From Actinotalea endophytica (GTDB lineage: Bacteria; Actinomycetota; Actinomycetes; Actinomycetales; Cellulomonadaceae): a stretch of 64,000 nucleotides of DNA. The translations under genes and the position numbers were made by a program. The notes beneath the pieces were generated by a model. The model ran no database searches, was not told the DNA's origin, and was given only the letters and a program-made list of their open reading frames with translations. How positions within the stretch are numbered: the first letter of the stretch is position 1; every line of letters begins with the position of its first letter. The stretch lies in the NCBI RefSeq assembly GCF_025717005.1, contig NZ_JAOVZU010000004.1:186001-250000 (forward strand), written 5' to 3'. Positions 8,940 to 17,053 of the stretch are shown here, in pieces.

Positions 8940-9776
8940 ATGGCTGAGCCGATGCTGATCGGTGCGGTTGCGGCGCAGCAGTGCACCGTGGCCCCGGCCA
9001 TGGTGCTCGAGGCGCTGCGCCGCGGCGCCGAGGACGTCGCCGCGCACTCCATGGGCATCGACCTGCGCTGGAGCACGACCGCCATCAACGCCGAGGACGA
9101 CCTCGGACGGCCCGGTGCCGCCACCGTCGGCGACGGCCTCGACCCCGGCTTCGTGGCGGACCGCTGGAGCGACGGCACACCCCAGAGCGGGAGGTTCTCC
9201 GCCCGTTCCTCGGCGATGCAGGACGCGATCCAGGACGACGTCACGCTCTACGACCCGCGAATGGAGGTCGTGACCGTCGCGTGCGACTTTCCCGCCGTCG
9301 TGGGCTGGAGCGACGAGCCCGTCGGTGGGCTGGTCGTGTGGGTCGGCCTGCAGCGTTGGGCGATGTACGGCGGCGGAGCGACCATGGGCTGGGCGGTCGG
9401 ACGCCTCGAGCGGTGGGTGCTGGACACAGCGGTGGCCATCGGGGCCACCGCCGGGTTCCTCACCGCCACCGACCACCCACCGCTCACGACCGAGAGCCCG
9501 TGGGAGCTGGCGACCGGCGCCGCGCCCTCCCTGCGCGACGTCGCCCACAAGGTCTGGGGCTTCGGCTGGGGCACCCTGCTCGGGCGGTCCCAGCTGGATG
9601 CGCTCGAGGGCACCGGCGCGCTGGACGACGCCGAGCTGACGCGGCGTGACCTGCCCGGTGGGCGGGCGTGGCTGCGGCTCCCCGGCGACGACCCGGCCGC
9701 CGTCACCGACGCCCGGATGGACGCGCTGCGCCGGGCGCTGGGGCCCGTGCTGGACCCGGGCCCCGCGCAGGCCTGA
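8940..9776 (+). CDS. Protein of unknown function
   Basis: 278 residues; I do not recognise the family. The start is well supported (GGGAGG four bases before ATG), and codon use matches the neighbours. No signal peptide or membrane segment is evident. Visible features are an N-terminal AAQQCTVAPAMVLEALRRGAEDVAAHS, a glycine-rich MYGGGATMGWAVGRLERWVLDTAVAIGA near residues 140-165 that could form a nucleotide-binding or turn-rich core, and a Trp-rich HKVWGFGWGTLLG near residue 205. It follows the pckG terminator and is likely transcribed alone. Function not assigned. Confidence 0.65.
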   Translation: MAEPMLIGAVAAQQCTVAPAMVLEALRRGAEDVAAHSMGIDLRWSTTAINAEDDLGRPGAATVGDGLDPGFVADRWSDGTPQSGRFSARSSAMQDAIQDDVTLYDPRMEVVTVACDFPAVVGWSDEPVGGLVVWVGLQRWAMYGGGATMGWAVGRLERWVLDTAVAIGATAGFLTATDHPPLTTESPWELATGAAPSLRDVAHKVWGFGWGTLLGRSQLDALEGTGALDDAELTRRDLPGGRAWLRLPGDDPAAVTDARMDALRRALGPVLDPGPAQA

Positions 9777-9909
9777 ACCGCCACAACCCGGACAGCGGGG
9801 CGCGGGCCGCGCTGTCGATCGCCCGCGACCCGTCGAGATGACGGGTCGGGCCCTGTGGTCTCACGGATGGCCTCGGGGTTTCTGACCTGCGGCGACGTCT
9901 ACTTATGAC

Positions 9910-9961
9910 CAGATCACGACAGATAACGGCGAAAGATTGCGTCAGAGGTTTGACAGATCAC
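9910..9961. promoter_or_regulatory. Direct repeats upstream of ribose-type ABC operon
   Basis: CAGATCAC occurs at 9910-9917 and again at 9954-9961, exactly 44 bases apart (about four helical turns, same face). A consensus -35 (TTGACA, 9950-9955) overlaps the second copy, but no good -10 follows at 17 bases. The 242-base gap 9777-10018 is otherwise featureless. The adjacent ROK-type repressor (15767-16978) or an activator could bind here. Confidence 0.4.
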
Positions 9962-10018
9962 TGACGTCACCCCGAGTGTCCTCCTCGGCAAGTCCGCCGA
10001 CGTCGAGGAAGACAACGA

Positions 10019-11017
10019 GTGAGCGCCGTGACCGAAACCTCAGATGCCGCCCAGACCCCCCTCTGGCGCCGCGTCACCACCGCACTGGGCCGCCGTGGCG
10101 GGTCCAGCCTGCTGGCCGGGATCCTCGCCCTGCTGGTGCTCTCGCAGCTGCTGACGACCCCCGCGTTCGGCCGCTGGGCGAACATCGCGAACATCCTCCA
10201 GCAGAACTCGATCATCGGGATCGTCGCGTGCGGCATGCTCCTGATGATCATCCTCGGCGGCTTCGACCTGTCCGTCGGCGCGGTGGGCGCGATGTCCTCG
10301 GTGCTCGCCGCGACCGTGATCGTCCATGTCGGGACGCCCGCCGGGATCGTCGCCGCCGTCCTCGCCGGGCTCGCGGTCGGTGCGGCCAACGGCGCGTTCG
10401 TCGCGCTGCTCGGCATGAGCCCCTTCGTGGTGACGCTCGGCACCCAGAGCGTCGTGCTCGGCGGGCTGTTCGTCGCGACGCAGGCCAACCCGGTCTACGG
10501 CGTGCCCGAGTCCTTCACGCGCCTCGGGCTGGGCCGGATCGCCGGCATCCCGATCGTCACGATCATCTTCGCCGCCGTGGTGGTCGTCATCTGGGCGACG
10601 CTGCGGTTCTCCCGGTTCGGCCACTACGTCTACGCGGTCGGCGGCAACCGCGAGGCCGCCCGCCTCGGTGGCGTGAACGTCCCGCTCGTCACGATCGGCA
10701 CCTATGCGATCGGCGGCACGCTCGCCGGGCTCGCCGGCGTCCTGCTGCTCGCGCAGACCGGGATCGGCCAGCCCGCCGCGGCCAGCACCTGGGCGCTGTC
10801 GGCGATCGCGGCGGTCGTGGTCGGCGGCGTCCCACTGTCCGGCGGAGTCGGCAAGGTCTCCGCGGCCGTGCTCGGCACGTTCCTGCTCGGCGTCGTCTCG
10901 AACGCCTTGAACCTCAACGGCGTCTCGTCCTACTGGCAACCGATGGTCACCGGCTTCGTGATCCTCATCGCGGTCGGCATCGACAGCTACCAGCGGCAAC
11001 GGCGCGCCTCGCGCTGA
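10019..11017 (+). CDS. Sugar ABC transporter permease, RbsC-like
   Basis: Permease of a CUT2-type (ribose/xylose family) importer. 332 residues, largely hydrophobic, with the characteristic GMLLMIILGGFDLSVGAVGAM block near residues 75-95 and AIAAVVVGGVPLSGGVGKVSAAVLGTFLLGVVSNALNLNGVSSYWQ toward the C-terminus, both hallmarks of RbsC/XylH. GTG start at 10019, with GAGGA about 9 bases upstream. First gene of a five-gene operon: permease, binding protein, ATPase, unknown TIM-barrel-like protein and lactonase. The gene order is unusual in that the permease comes first. Substrate unknown; the last two genes point to a modified sugar, sugar acid or glycoside. Confidence 0.92.
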   Translation: MSAVTETSDAAQTPLWRRVTTALGRRGGSSLLAGILALLVLSQLLTTPAFGRWANIANILQQNSIIGIVACGMLLMIILGGFDLSVGAVGAMSSVLAATVIVHVGTPAGIVAAVLAGLAVGAANGAFVALLGMSPFVVTLGTQSVVLGGLFVATQANPVYGVPESFTRLGLGRIAGIPIVTIIFAAVVVVIWATLRFSRFGHYVYAVGGNREAARLGGVNVPLVTIGTYAIGGTLAGLAGVLLLAQTGIGQPAAASTWALSAIAAVVVGGVPLSGGVGKVSAAVLGTFLLGVVSNALNLNGVSSYWQPMVTGFVILIAVGIDSYQRQRRASR

Positions 11018-11075
11018 GGCCGTCGATCACCACCACCCGGGGACGAAGCGGTCCCCACCAACCATGAGGAGAACC

Positions 11076-12083
11076 ATGCGCATCACACGACGCCTCGCGG
11101 CCTCGTTCGTCGCCATCGGCCTCGCCACGTCGATGGCGGCGTGCTCGGGCAGCGCGGACGCGACCGACACGAGCTCCGCAGGTGGGGACGAGTCGTCCGC
11201 CGCCGGCGGGGACCTGCGGATCGGCTACATGATCTGGAACACGTCGGTGCCGTTCTACTCGGGCCTGATCAGCAAGGCCGAGGAGACCGCGGACGAGCTC
11301 GGTGTCGAGCTCGACATCCGCAACGGCGGCGGCGAGCTCGCCAACGAGGTCGCCGTGGTGCAGCAGTTCGTCGCCGAGGACTTCGACATGATCCTGATCA
11401 GCCCGTCCGACCCGACGGGCATCGTCCCGGCGGTCAAGGAGGCGAACGCCGCGGGCATCCCGGTGATGGCGGTCAACACCATGGCCGACACCTCCAGCGG
11501 GGCCGAGATCGTCACCTACGTCGGTGTCGACGACGTCGAGTTCGGCCGGCTCCAGGGCGAGCTGCTCGTCGACGCCATCGGCGAGACCGGCACCTACGCC
11601 TACATCCAGGGCAAGCTCGGCACGTCCGCGCAGCTCCAGCGGCAGCAGGGGCTCGAGGAGTACCTGGCCGACTACCCGGGCATCACCCGGCTCTCCGAGA
11701 TCAGCGCCAACTGGGACAACGCCCAGGCCCTCGCTGCGATCCAGGACACCCTCAACCGGTTCGCACCCGGTGAGATCGACGCGATCGTCGGGCAGGGCCC
11801 GGAGAGCGTGAGCGGTGCCCTGAACGCCAAGGAGAGCGGTCGCACCGACGTCGCCTTCGTGCTCGGCGACTACCCGTCCGACGTCCGCTCGGCGATCCAG
11901 GACGGCGCGGTCTACGGCACGGTCGACCAGATGCCCGACCCGCAGGGCGAGCAGGCCGTGCGCTACGCCTACGCGTGGCTGACCGGCGACCAGGCGTCCG
12001 TGCCGCAGCCGCAGGCCTTCATCGACATGCCGCTGGTCACCGCGGACAACGTCGAGGACGTGCCCGCGGCCTGGGGCGAGTGA
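11076..12083 (+). CDS. Sugar-binding lipoprotein, RbsB-like
   Basis: Periplasmic-binding-protein type I lipoprotein for the CUT2 importer. 335 residues from ATG 11076 (GAGGAG four bases upstream; an ATG at 11064 lacks a site). The signal peptide ends in a lipobox (MAAC) and is followed by a Ser/Asp/Gly linker. The mature part starts GGDLRIGYMIWNTSVPFYSGLISKAEETADELG, the classical ribose-binding N-lobe, and contains QQFVAEDFDMILISPSDPTGIVPAVKEANAAGIPVMAVN, the hallmark hinge region. It hands the ligand to the RbsC-like permease encoded just upstream. Confidence 0.92.
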   Translation: MRITRRLAASFVAIGLATSMAACSGSADATDTSSAGGDESSAAGGDLRIGYMIWNTSVPFYSGLISKAEETADELGVELDIRNGGGELANEVAVVQQFVAEDFDMILISPSDPTGIVPAVKEANAAGIPVMAVNTMADTSSGAEIVTYVGVDDVEFGRLQGELLVDAIGETGTYAYIQGKLGTSAQLQRQQGLEEYLADYPGITRLSEISANWDNAQALAAIQDTLNRFAPGEIDAIVGQGPESVSGALNAKESGRTDVAFVLGDYPSDVRSAIQDGAVYGTVDQMPDPQGEQAVRYAYAWLTGDQASVPQPQAFIDMPLVTADNVEDVPAAWGE

Positions 12084-12136
12084 CCGAGACCCCGCGCCCA
12101 TCCTGACCGACCGATGACGACCGTGGAGCACCTCTG

Positions 12137-13657
12137 ATGCTGACGATGACGCAGATCCGCAAGAGCTTCGGCGGCATCGAGGTGCTCCACGGCGTCGACT
12201 TCACCGTCGAGCCGGGCCAGGTCCACGCCCTCGTGGGCCACAACGGCGCCGGCAAGAGCACCCTGATGAAGGTGCTCGGCGGGCTCTACCACGACTACTC
12301 GGGCACGATCACCCTCGACGGCCGGACCCAGCACCTGCGGACCCCCAAGGAGTCGCTCGACGCAGGCGTCGCGATCATCTACCAGGACTTCGCCCTGGTC
12401 CCCGACCTCGACGTCGCGCACAACATCGCGCTCGGCCGCGAGCCCGGCGGCCGGGGCTGGGGTGGCGTGGCCCACCGTGCCCTGGCCCGCCGCTCCGCGC
12501 AGGAGGCCGAACGCTTCGGGATCACGCTGCCGATGACCACGCCGGTACGCCGCCTCGGCGTCGCCGACCAGCAGCTCACCGAGATCGTCCGGGCGCTCGC
12601 GCGCGACGTCAGCTACCTGGTGATGGACGAGCCGACCGCCCGGCTCGCACCCGCCGAGCGCGCCCAGCTGTTCCGGATCATCGCTCAGCTCGCCGAGCGC
12701 GGCGTCGGCGTCGTGTACATCAGCCACTTCCTCGACGAGGTGGTCGAGGTCGCCGACGTCGTGACCGTGCTGCGCGACGGCGCGGTGCGGGCGGTCGGCC
12801 CCGCCTCGGACTGGACCGCCGACACCCTCGCCCGTGAGCTGGTCGGCGAGGACGAGATCGGCGACCGGCCCGTCGTGCCGGCTCCCGGCGGCCCCGCGGC
12901 ACCGGCACGCAGCGAGACCGGGGCGGGCGCCGCCCGGCTCGAGGTACGAGCGCTCGCGGTCGAGGGCAGACCGCCGACCGACCTCACCGTCGCCGCGGGC
13001 GAGATCGTCGCGCTCGCCGGTCTCGTCGGCTCCGGCCGGACCCGCTGGGCCCGGGCGCTGATCGGCGACCTGCGCACCGAAGGGCGCGTGCTGGTCGACG
13101 GGCGCCCGCTCGGCCGGCGCAACCCGCGCACCTCAGCGCGGGCCGGGCTCCTGCTGGTCCCCGAGGACCGCAAGGTCAACGGCCTGGTCCTGACCGGCTC
13201 CGTCCGCGAGAACATCGAGCTCACCGCGCTCGGCACCCACCTCAGCCGCGGCGGCCTGGTCCGGCTCGCCACGGTGGACCGGGTGGTGCGTGACCTCCTC
13301 GCCCGGTTCCGGGTCCTGCCGCCGAGACCGGAGATCCTCACCAAGAACCTCAGCGGCGGCAACGCGCAGAAGGTGCTCGTCGCCCGCGCCGTGGCCGCCC
13401 GGCCCAAGGCCATCGTGCTCGACCAGCCGACGGCCGGCGTGGACATCGGCGCGAAGGCCGAGCTGCACACCCAGGTCCGGTCGATGGCCGCGGCCGGCAC
13501 CGCCGTGGTCGTGATCTCCGACGACCTCGACGAGATGCTCGACCTCGCCGACCGCGTCGTGGTGCTGGCGAACGGGCAGATGATCCAGGACGCCCCGGCG
13601 GCGTCATTCGACCGGGCGTCCCTGCTGGCGGCCATGAGCAGGACGGCGGTGGCGTGA
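12137..13657 (+). CDS. Sugar ABC transporter ATP-binding protein, RbsA-like (two NBDs)
   Basis: Duplicated ATPase of the CUT2 importer, 506 residues. NBD1 has Walker A GHNGAGKST at residues 34-42 and Walker B VMDEPTARL near 160, with a divergent signature (LGVADQQLTEI). NBD2 starts near residue 270, has the degenerate Walker A GLVGSGRTR usual for RbsA second domains, and an intact signature LSGGNAQKVLVARA with Walker B IVLDQPTAGVD. In this family NBD1 usually hydrolyses ATP. Start at ATG 12137 with GGAG 9 bases upstream. The stop overlaps the next gene's ATG (TGATG), so translation is probably coupled. Confidence 0.93.
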   Translation: MLTMTQIRKSFGGIEVLHGVDFTVEPGQVHALVGHNGAGKSTLMKVLGGLYHDYSGTITLDGRTQHLRTPKESLDAGVAIIYQDFALVPDLDVAHNIALGREPGGRGWGGVAHRALARRSAQEAERFGITLPMTTPVRRLGVADQQLTEIVRALARDVSYLVMDEPTARLAPAERAQLFRIIAQLAERGVGVVYISHFLDEVVEVADVVTVLRDGAVRAVGPASDWTADTLARELVGEDEIGDRPVVPAPGGPAAPARSETGAGAARLEVRALAVEGRPPTDLTVAAGEIVALAGLVGSGRTRWARALIGDLRTEGRVLVDGRPLGRRNPRTSARAGLLLVPEDRKVNGLVLTGSVRENIELTALGTHLSRGGLVRLATVDRVVRDLLARFRVLPPRPEILTKNLSGGNAQKVLVARAVAARPKAIVLDQPTAGVDIGAKAELHTQVRSMAAAGTAVVVISDDLDEMLDLADRVVVLANGQMIQDAPAASFDRASLLAAMSRTAVA

Positions 13658-14778
13658 TGGCCCCGATCATCGGTGTGAAGTGCTACGGGTTCGACTGGAT
13701 GACGCGCCTCGGCCTCGACGAGCGGTCCGCCGCGCGGCTGATGGCGTCGCACGGCGTGGACTGGGCGCTGATCCAGAACACCATGGACCCGCTGCCGACC
13801 AGCGGCGTCGCCCAGGTCCAGCCCGCCCACTACGACGAGCGGCGGTTCCGGGACGAGCTGCGCAACCACGGCATCAAGACCTACGAGTCGACCGCGGTCT
13901 TCTTCCAGCCGGACATGGTCGCCGCGGAACCCGACCTTCGCCCGGTCGCCGACGACGGCAGCCCGATGGAGATGTTCGACTGGTACCTCGGCGTGAGCCC
14001 GCACAGCCGCGACTACCTCGCGCGGCGGGTCGAGCTGATGGAACGCGTCGTGGCGACCCACGACCCCGACGGCGTCTTCCTCGTGTTCATCCGGTTCCCG
14101 GGCTTCTGGGAGGGCTGGACACCGCGGGTGGCCCGGGATCAGATCCACGACTACGGCTTCGCCCCCGGCAGCACCCGCCGGTTCGCCGAGGACACCGGGA
14201 TCGACCTGCCGGACGCCGACCCAGCCACGGTGGCGCGGGTCGTGCTGGCCGAGCACATGGCCGAGTGGGTGCGCTGGAAGTGTGACGTGGTCACCGACGC
14301 GGCGGCCCAGCTCGCCGAGGCGGCCCGCCGCGCGCGGCCGGGCACCGAGACCCTGATCAACGGGTTGGCGTTCCCGCGGGCGGACCGCGGCGACCTCGGC
14401 CGCGAGGTGCTCGGGCAGGACCTGGGGGCGATCTCCGGCGTCGCCGAGCACGTCGAGACGATGATCTACCACCAGATCCTCGGCCGGGACACCGACGCCT
14501 GGGTGGCCGAGGTGGTCGAGGACCTGCGCCCCCGGGTCGCCGGGACGCTGCTCCCCTCGCTGCAGACCTCGGTGGCGTACACCGAGCCGCCGCACCACAC
14601 CGCGGGGCGCGCAGCCGAGCTGCCCCCGAGCGAGGTCGTCGACGTGCTGCGCAGCGTCGCGCGGACGGCCGCCGACGGCGTGACCGTCTACCACTGGACC
14701 GACATCGCCGACGAGGAGATCAACGGCGACGGAGTGATGGCCGCAGGGTTGCGCGCCTACAAGGAGGGTTCGCTGTGA
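13657..14778 (+). CDS. TIM-barrel-like protein of unknown function in sugar operon
   Basis: 373 residues with no signal peptide, so cytoplasmic. I do not recognise the family with confidence. The sequence looks like a beta/alpha barrel of the glycosyl-hydrolase-like type: an N-terminal strand (IIGVKCYGFDW), FFQPDMV, VFIRFPGFWEGW, TLINGLAFPRADRG, and a C-terminal VTVYHWTDIADEEINGDGV rich in acidic and aromatic residues. Repeated strand-end Trp/Asp/Glu clusters would suit carbohydrate binding. ATG 13657 overlaps the ATPase stop by one base and its own stop overlaps the lactonase start by four, so it is firmly inside the operon. A hydrolase or isomerase for the imported compound is a guess. Confidence 0.6.
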   Translation: MAPIIGVKCYGFDWMTRLGLDERSAARLMASHGVDWALIQNTMDPLPTSGVAQVQPAHYDERRFRDELRNHGIKTYESTAVFFQPDMVAAEPDLRPVADDGSPMEMFDWYLGVSPHSRDYLARRVELMERVVATHDPDGVFLVFIRFPGFWEGWTPRVARDQIHDYGFAPGSTRRFAEDTGIDLPDADPATVARVVLAEHMAEWVRWKCDVVTDAAAQLAEAARRARPGTETLINGLAFPRADRGDLGREVLGQDLGAISGVAEHVETMIYHQILGRDTDAWVAEVVEDLRPRVAGTLLPSLQTSVAYTEPPHHTAGRAAELPPSEVVDVLRSVARTAADGVTVYHWTDIADEEINGDGVMAAGLRAYKEGSL

Positions 14779-15701
14779 ACGCAGGGAGCACGGGCGACGC
14801 CGAGCGCGTGGTCGCGACGGGCTTCGCGTACCCCGAGGGTCCGCGGTTCGACGCCACCGGAACGCTGCACGTGGTCGAGCTCGCCGGCGGGACGGTCAGC
14901 CGCGTCGTCGACGGCGAACGTCAGGTGCTCGCCGCGCCGGGCGGCTCGCCGAACGGTGCCGCGTTCGACGCCGACGGCATGCTCTGGGTCGCCAACAACG
15001 GCGGCAACTGGGGCCCGAACGCCTCGACCGGGGGTGTCGCCGGCCCCGGTGGCCTGCGCCCCGCGGCGATCCAGGTCGTCGCCCCGGACGGCACCGTGCG
15101 GGACGTCCTGACCGAGATCGACGGCCGCCCGCTCGACAGCCCGAACGACGTCGCGCTCGACCCGCGCGGCGGCCTCTGGTTCACCGACCCGGTCTGGGCC
15201 ACGCGCGACGCGAGCGGCAGCGCACCCGCCTCCGCGAGCCCGCCGGGCTCGGTCTGCTTCACCGACGGCGAGCGCTCGAGCCGCTGCCACACCGGCATGG
15301 TGTTCCCCAACGGGCTCGCCCTGACCCCCGACTGGTCCGAGCTCGTCGTCGGCGAGACCGGGACCGGCCGGATCCTGGCGTTCCCGATCATCGAGCCCGG
15401 CCGGCTCGGCGAGCCGCGGGTCTGGTGCGAGCTCGGCGACGGCGCCTTCCCGGACGGCATGGCGTGGGACTCGGCGGGACGGCTCGTGGTGGCCGGGACC
15501 GGCTCGGGCGCGCTGTTCGTGGTGTCCCAGGCCGGGCGCGTCGACCGGGTCGCGATGGCCGACGTCGACGTGACGAACCTGTGCTTCGGCGGCCCAGAGG
15601 GACGCGACCTGTACGTGACCGAGGCCGCCCTGGGCCGGGTCGTGGTGCTGCGCTGGGACGCGCCGGGCGAGCCGCTGCCCGCCGGGCCGCGCCTGTGGTG
15701 A
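14775..15701 (+). CDS. SMP-30/gluconolactonase/LRE family protein
   Basis: 308-residue beta-propeller of the SMP-30 family, whose bacterial members hydrolyse sugar lactones. Recognisable elements are the N-terminal ATGFAYPEGPRFDATG, the metal-binding N/D blocks (GSPNGAAFDADGMLWVANNGG; RPLDSPNDVALDPRGGLWFTDPVW), MVFPNGLALTPDWSELVVGETGTGRI and a terminal GRDLYVTEA. The conserved E (PEGP), N (SPNDV) and D (PDGMAWD) that bind the divalent metal are all seen. GTG start overlaps the preceding stop by 4 bases. Last gene of the ribose-type operon. A lactonase suggests that the imported sugar is oxidised to a lactone, though no dehydrogenase lies in this operon. Confidence 0.85.
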   Translation: MNAGSTGDAERVVATGFAYPEGPRFDATGTLHVVELAGGTVSRVVDGERQVLAAPGGSPNGAAFDADGMLWVANNGGNWGPNASTGGVAGPGGLRPAAIQVVAPDGTVRDVLTEIDGRPLDSPNDVALDPRGGLWFTDPVWATRDASGSAPASASPPGSVCFTDGERSSRCHTGMVFPNGLALTPDWSELVVGETGTGRILAFPIIEPGRLGEPRVWCELGDGAFPDGMAWDSAGRLVVAGTGSGALFVVSQAGRVDRVAMADVDVTNLCFGGPEGRDLYVTEAALGRVVVLRWDAPGEPLPAGPRLW

Positions 15702-15766
15702 GGCCGCGCAGGAGCTCCGGCCGCCCGGGCAGGGCTGTGGTCGGGCCGGTCTGAGGCCGCTGTGGC

Positions 15767-16978
15767 TCAGGCCGGCGTGCGCCGTGCGGCCTGGACCCGC
15801 GGCTCTGCGGTCACCGGGTCGATGACCCCGATCGCCATCGCGATCGCACCGTAGACCTCGGCCCGCTCCCCCAGCCGGCTCGCCGTGATCTCCAGGGCCT
15901 GCGCGACGCGGGCCTCGGTACGGTCGGCCATCGACTCGCGCAGGCCCGAGATCGCCCAGTCGCCAGCCCGGGCGAGCGAACCGCCCACGATGACGAGCCG
16001 GGGGTTGAGCGCGTTGCACAGGTTGGCGACCGCGTGCCCCACCTCGCGACCCGCGTCGCGGAGCACGCGGCCCGCACCCGGATGACCCTGCCGGCCCATC
16101 GCCGCGAGGTTGTCGAGCGTCAGCTCGGGGTTGTGGGTCACGGCGTGCAGGGCCTGGGTGAGGTACTCCGACGCCGAGAGCGTGTAGAGGCAGCCGCGGT
16201 TGCCGCACAGGCACACGATCCCGTCGGCCCGGACCTGGGTGTGACCGATCTCCCCGGCGAGGCCGTCGGTGCCGCGGACCAGGCGCCCGTTGACCACGAT
16301 GCCGAGCCCGACGCCGTGCGAGATCTTCACGTAGAAGACGTCGTCCAGGTTGCGGCTCGCGCCGAACACCGTCTCGCCGAGCACGGCGAGGTTCGCGTCG
16401 TTCCAGGCGTGCACCTCCTGGCCCAGCGCGTCGCCGAGCACCTCACCCGGTCGCACACCGTGCCACCGGCTCGCGACGCTGTCCCGCGCGACCCGGCCGT
16501 CCCGCCCGATCGGCTCGGGGATCGCCGCGACGACGCCGTGGCAGGTCTGACCGGGCGCGGCGGCCGCGACGAGCTCGCGGACCACGGCGCGGGTGTGCCG
16601 GGCCGCCTCCTTCGCGGTCGCCTCGATCCCGATGTGTCGCACGCCCCGGGCGAGCACCCGGCCGGACAGGTCCGCGATCGCGATCTGCAGGCGCTCGTGC
16701 CCCGCGTCGATCGCGACCCCGTAGCCCAGCGGCCGGGTGCGCGCGAGCAGCTCGGGGCGCCGCCCCGGCACGTCGGACCTCGGCACGACGAGCGCGTCGC
16801 GCGGCGTCGTCAGCAGGCCCTCCCGCACCAGCTGGTCGACCAGACCGGTCACCGTGGTGCGGGACAAGCCCGTGCGGGCGGCGATCTCACCCCTGGTCAG
16901 GGCCACCGCGCCGGCGAACGCGTCCAGCACCCGAGCGCGGTTGAAGTCGCGCATCGAGGACGACCCGCGCGGCGACAC
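15767..16978 (-). CDS. ROK-family transcriptional regulator (NagC/XylR type)
   Basis: 403 residues: an N-terminal winged helix (RARVLDAFAGAVALTRGEIAARTGLSRTTVTGLVDQLVREGLL, about 10-55) joined to a ROK sugar-kinase-like domain. That domain has the Cys/His zinc cluster (GIVCLCGNRGCLYTLSASEYL, near residue 250) and the ROK signature around GLAGEIGHTQV. In repressors of this type, sugar or sugar-phosphate binding releases DNA. It is convergent with the lactonase gene (66-base gap), and control of that sugar operon is the likeliest role. The start follows an MSPRGSSS N-terminus with a weak ribosome site; ATG at residue 9 (MRDFNR) is an alternative. Confidence 0.9.
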   Translation of the reverse strand: MSPRGSSSMRDFNRARVLDAFAGAVALTRGEIAARTGLSRTTVTGLVDQLVREGLLTTPRDALVVPRSDVPGRRPELLARTRPLGYGVAIDAGHERLQIAIADLSGRVLARGVRHIGIEATAKEAARHTRAVVRELVAAAAPGQTCHGVVAAIPEPIGRDGRVARDSVASRWHGVRPGEVLGDALGQEVHAWNDANLAVLGETVFGASRNLDDVFYVKISHGVGLGIVVNGRLVRGTDGLAGEIGHTQVRADGIVCLCGNRGCLYTLSASEYLTQALHAVTHNPELTLDNLAAMGRQGHPGAGRVLRDAGREVGHAVANLCNALNPRLVIVGGSLARAGDWAISGLRESMADRTEARVAQALEITASRLGERAEVYGAIAMAIGVIDPVTAEPRVQAARRTPA

Positions 16979-17053
16979 GCACCGAGTATGCCCGACGCGT
17001 GCAGCCCCCCGGTCGCACCGCCCACCGCGACGCGGCGGCGACGCCCGCCCCGC

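Noticed and set aside
9777-10018. A small gene or riboswitch before the ribose-type ABC operon
   Set aside because: No frame with a ribosome site and no conserved folded leader could be recognised; only repeats and a -35-like box are visible.
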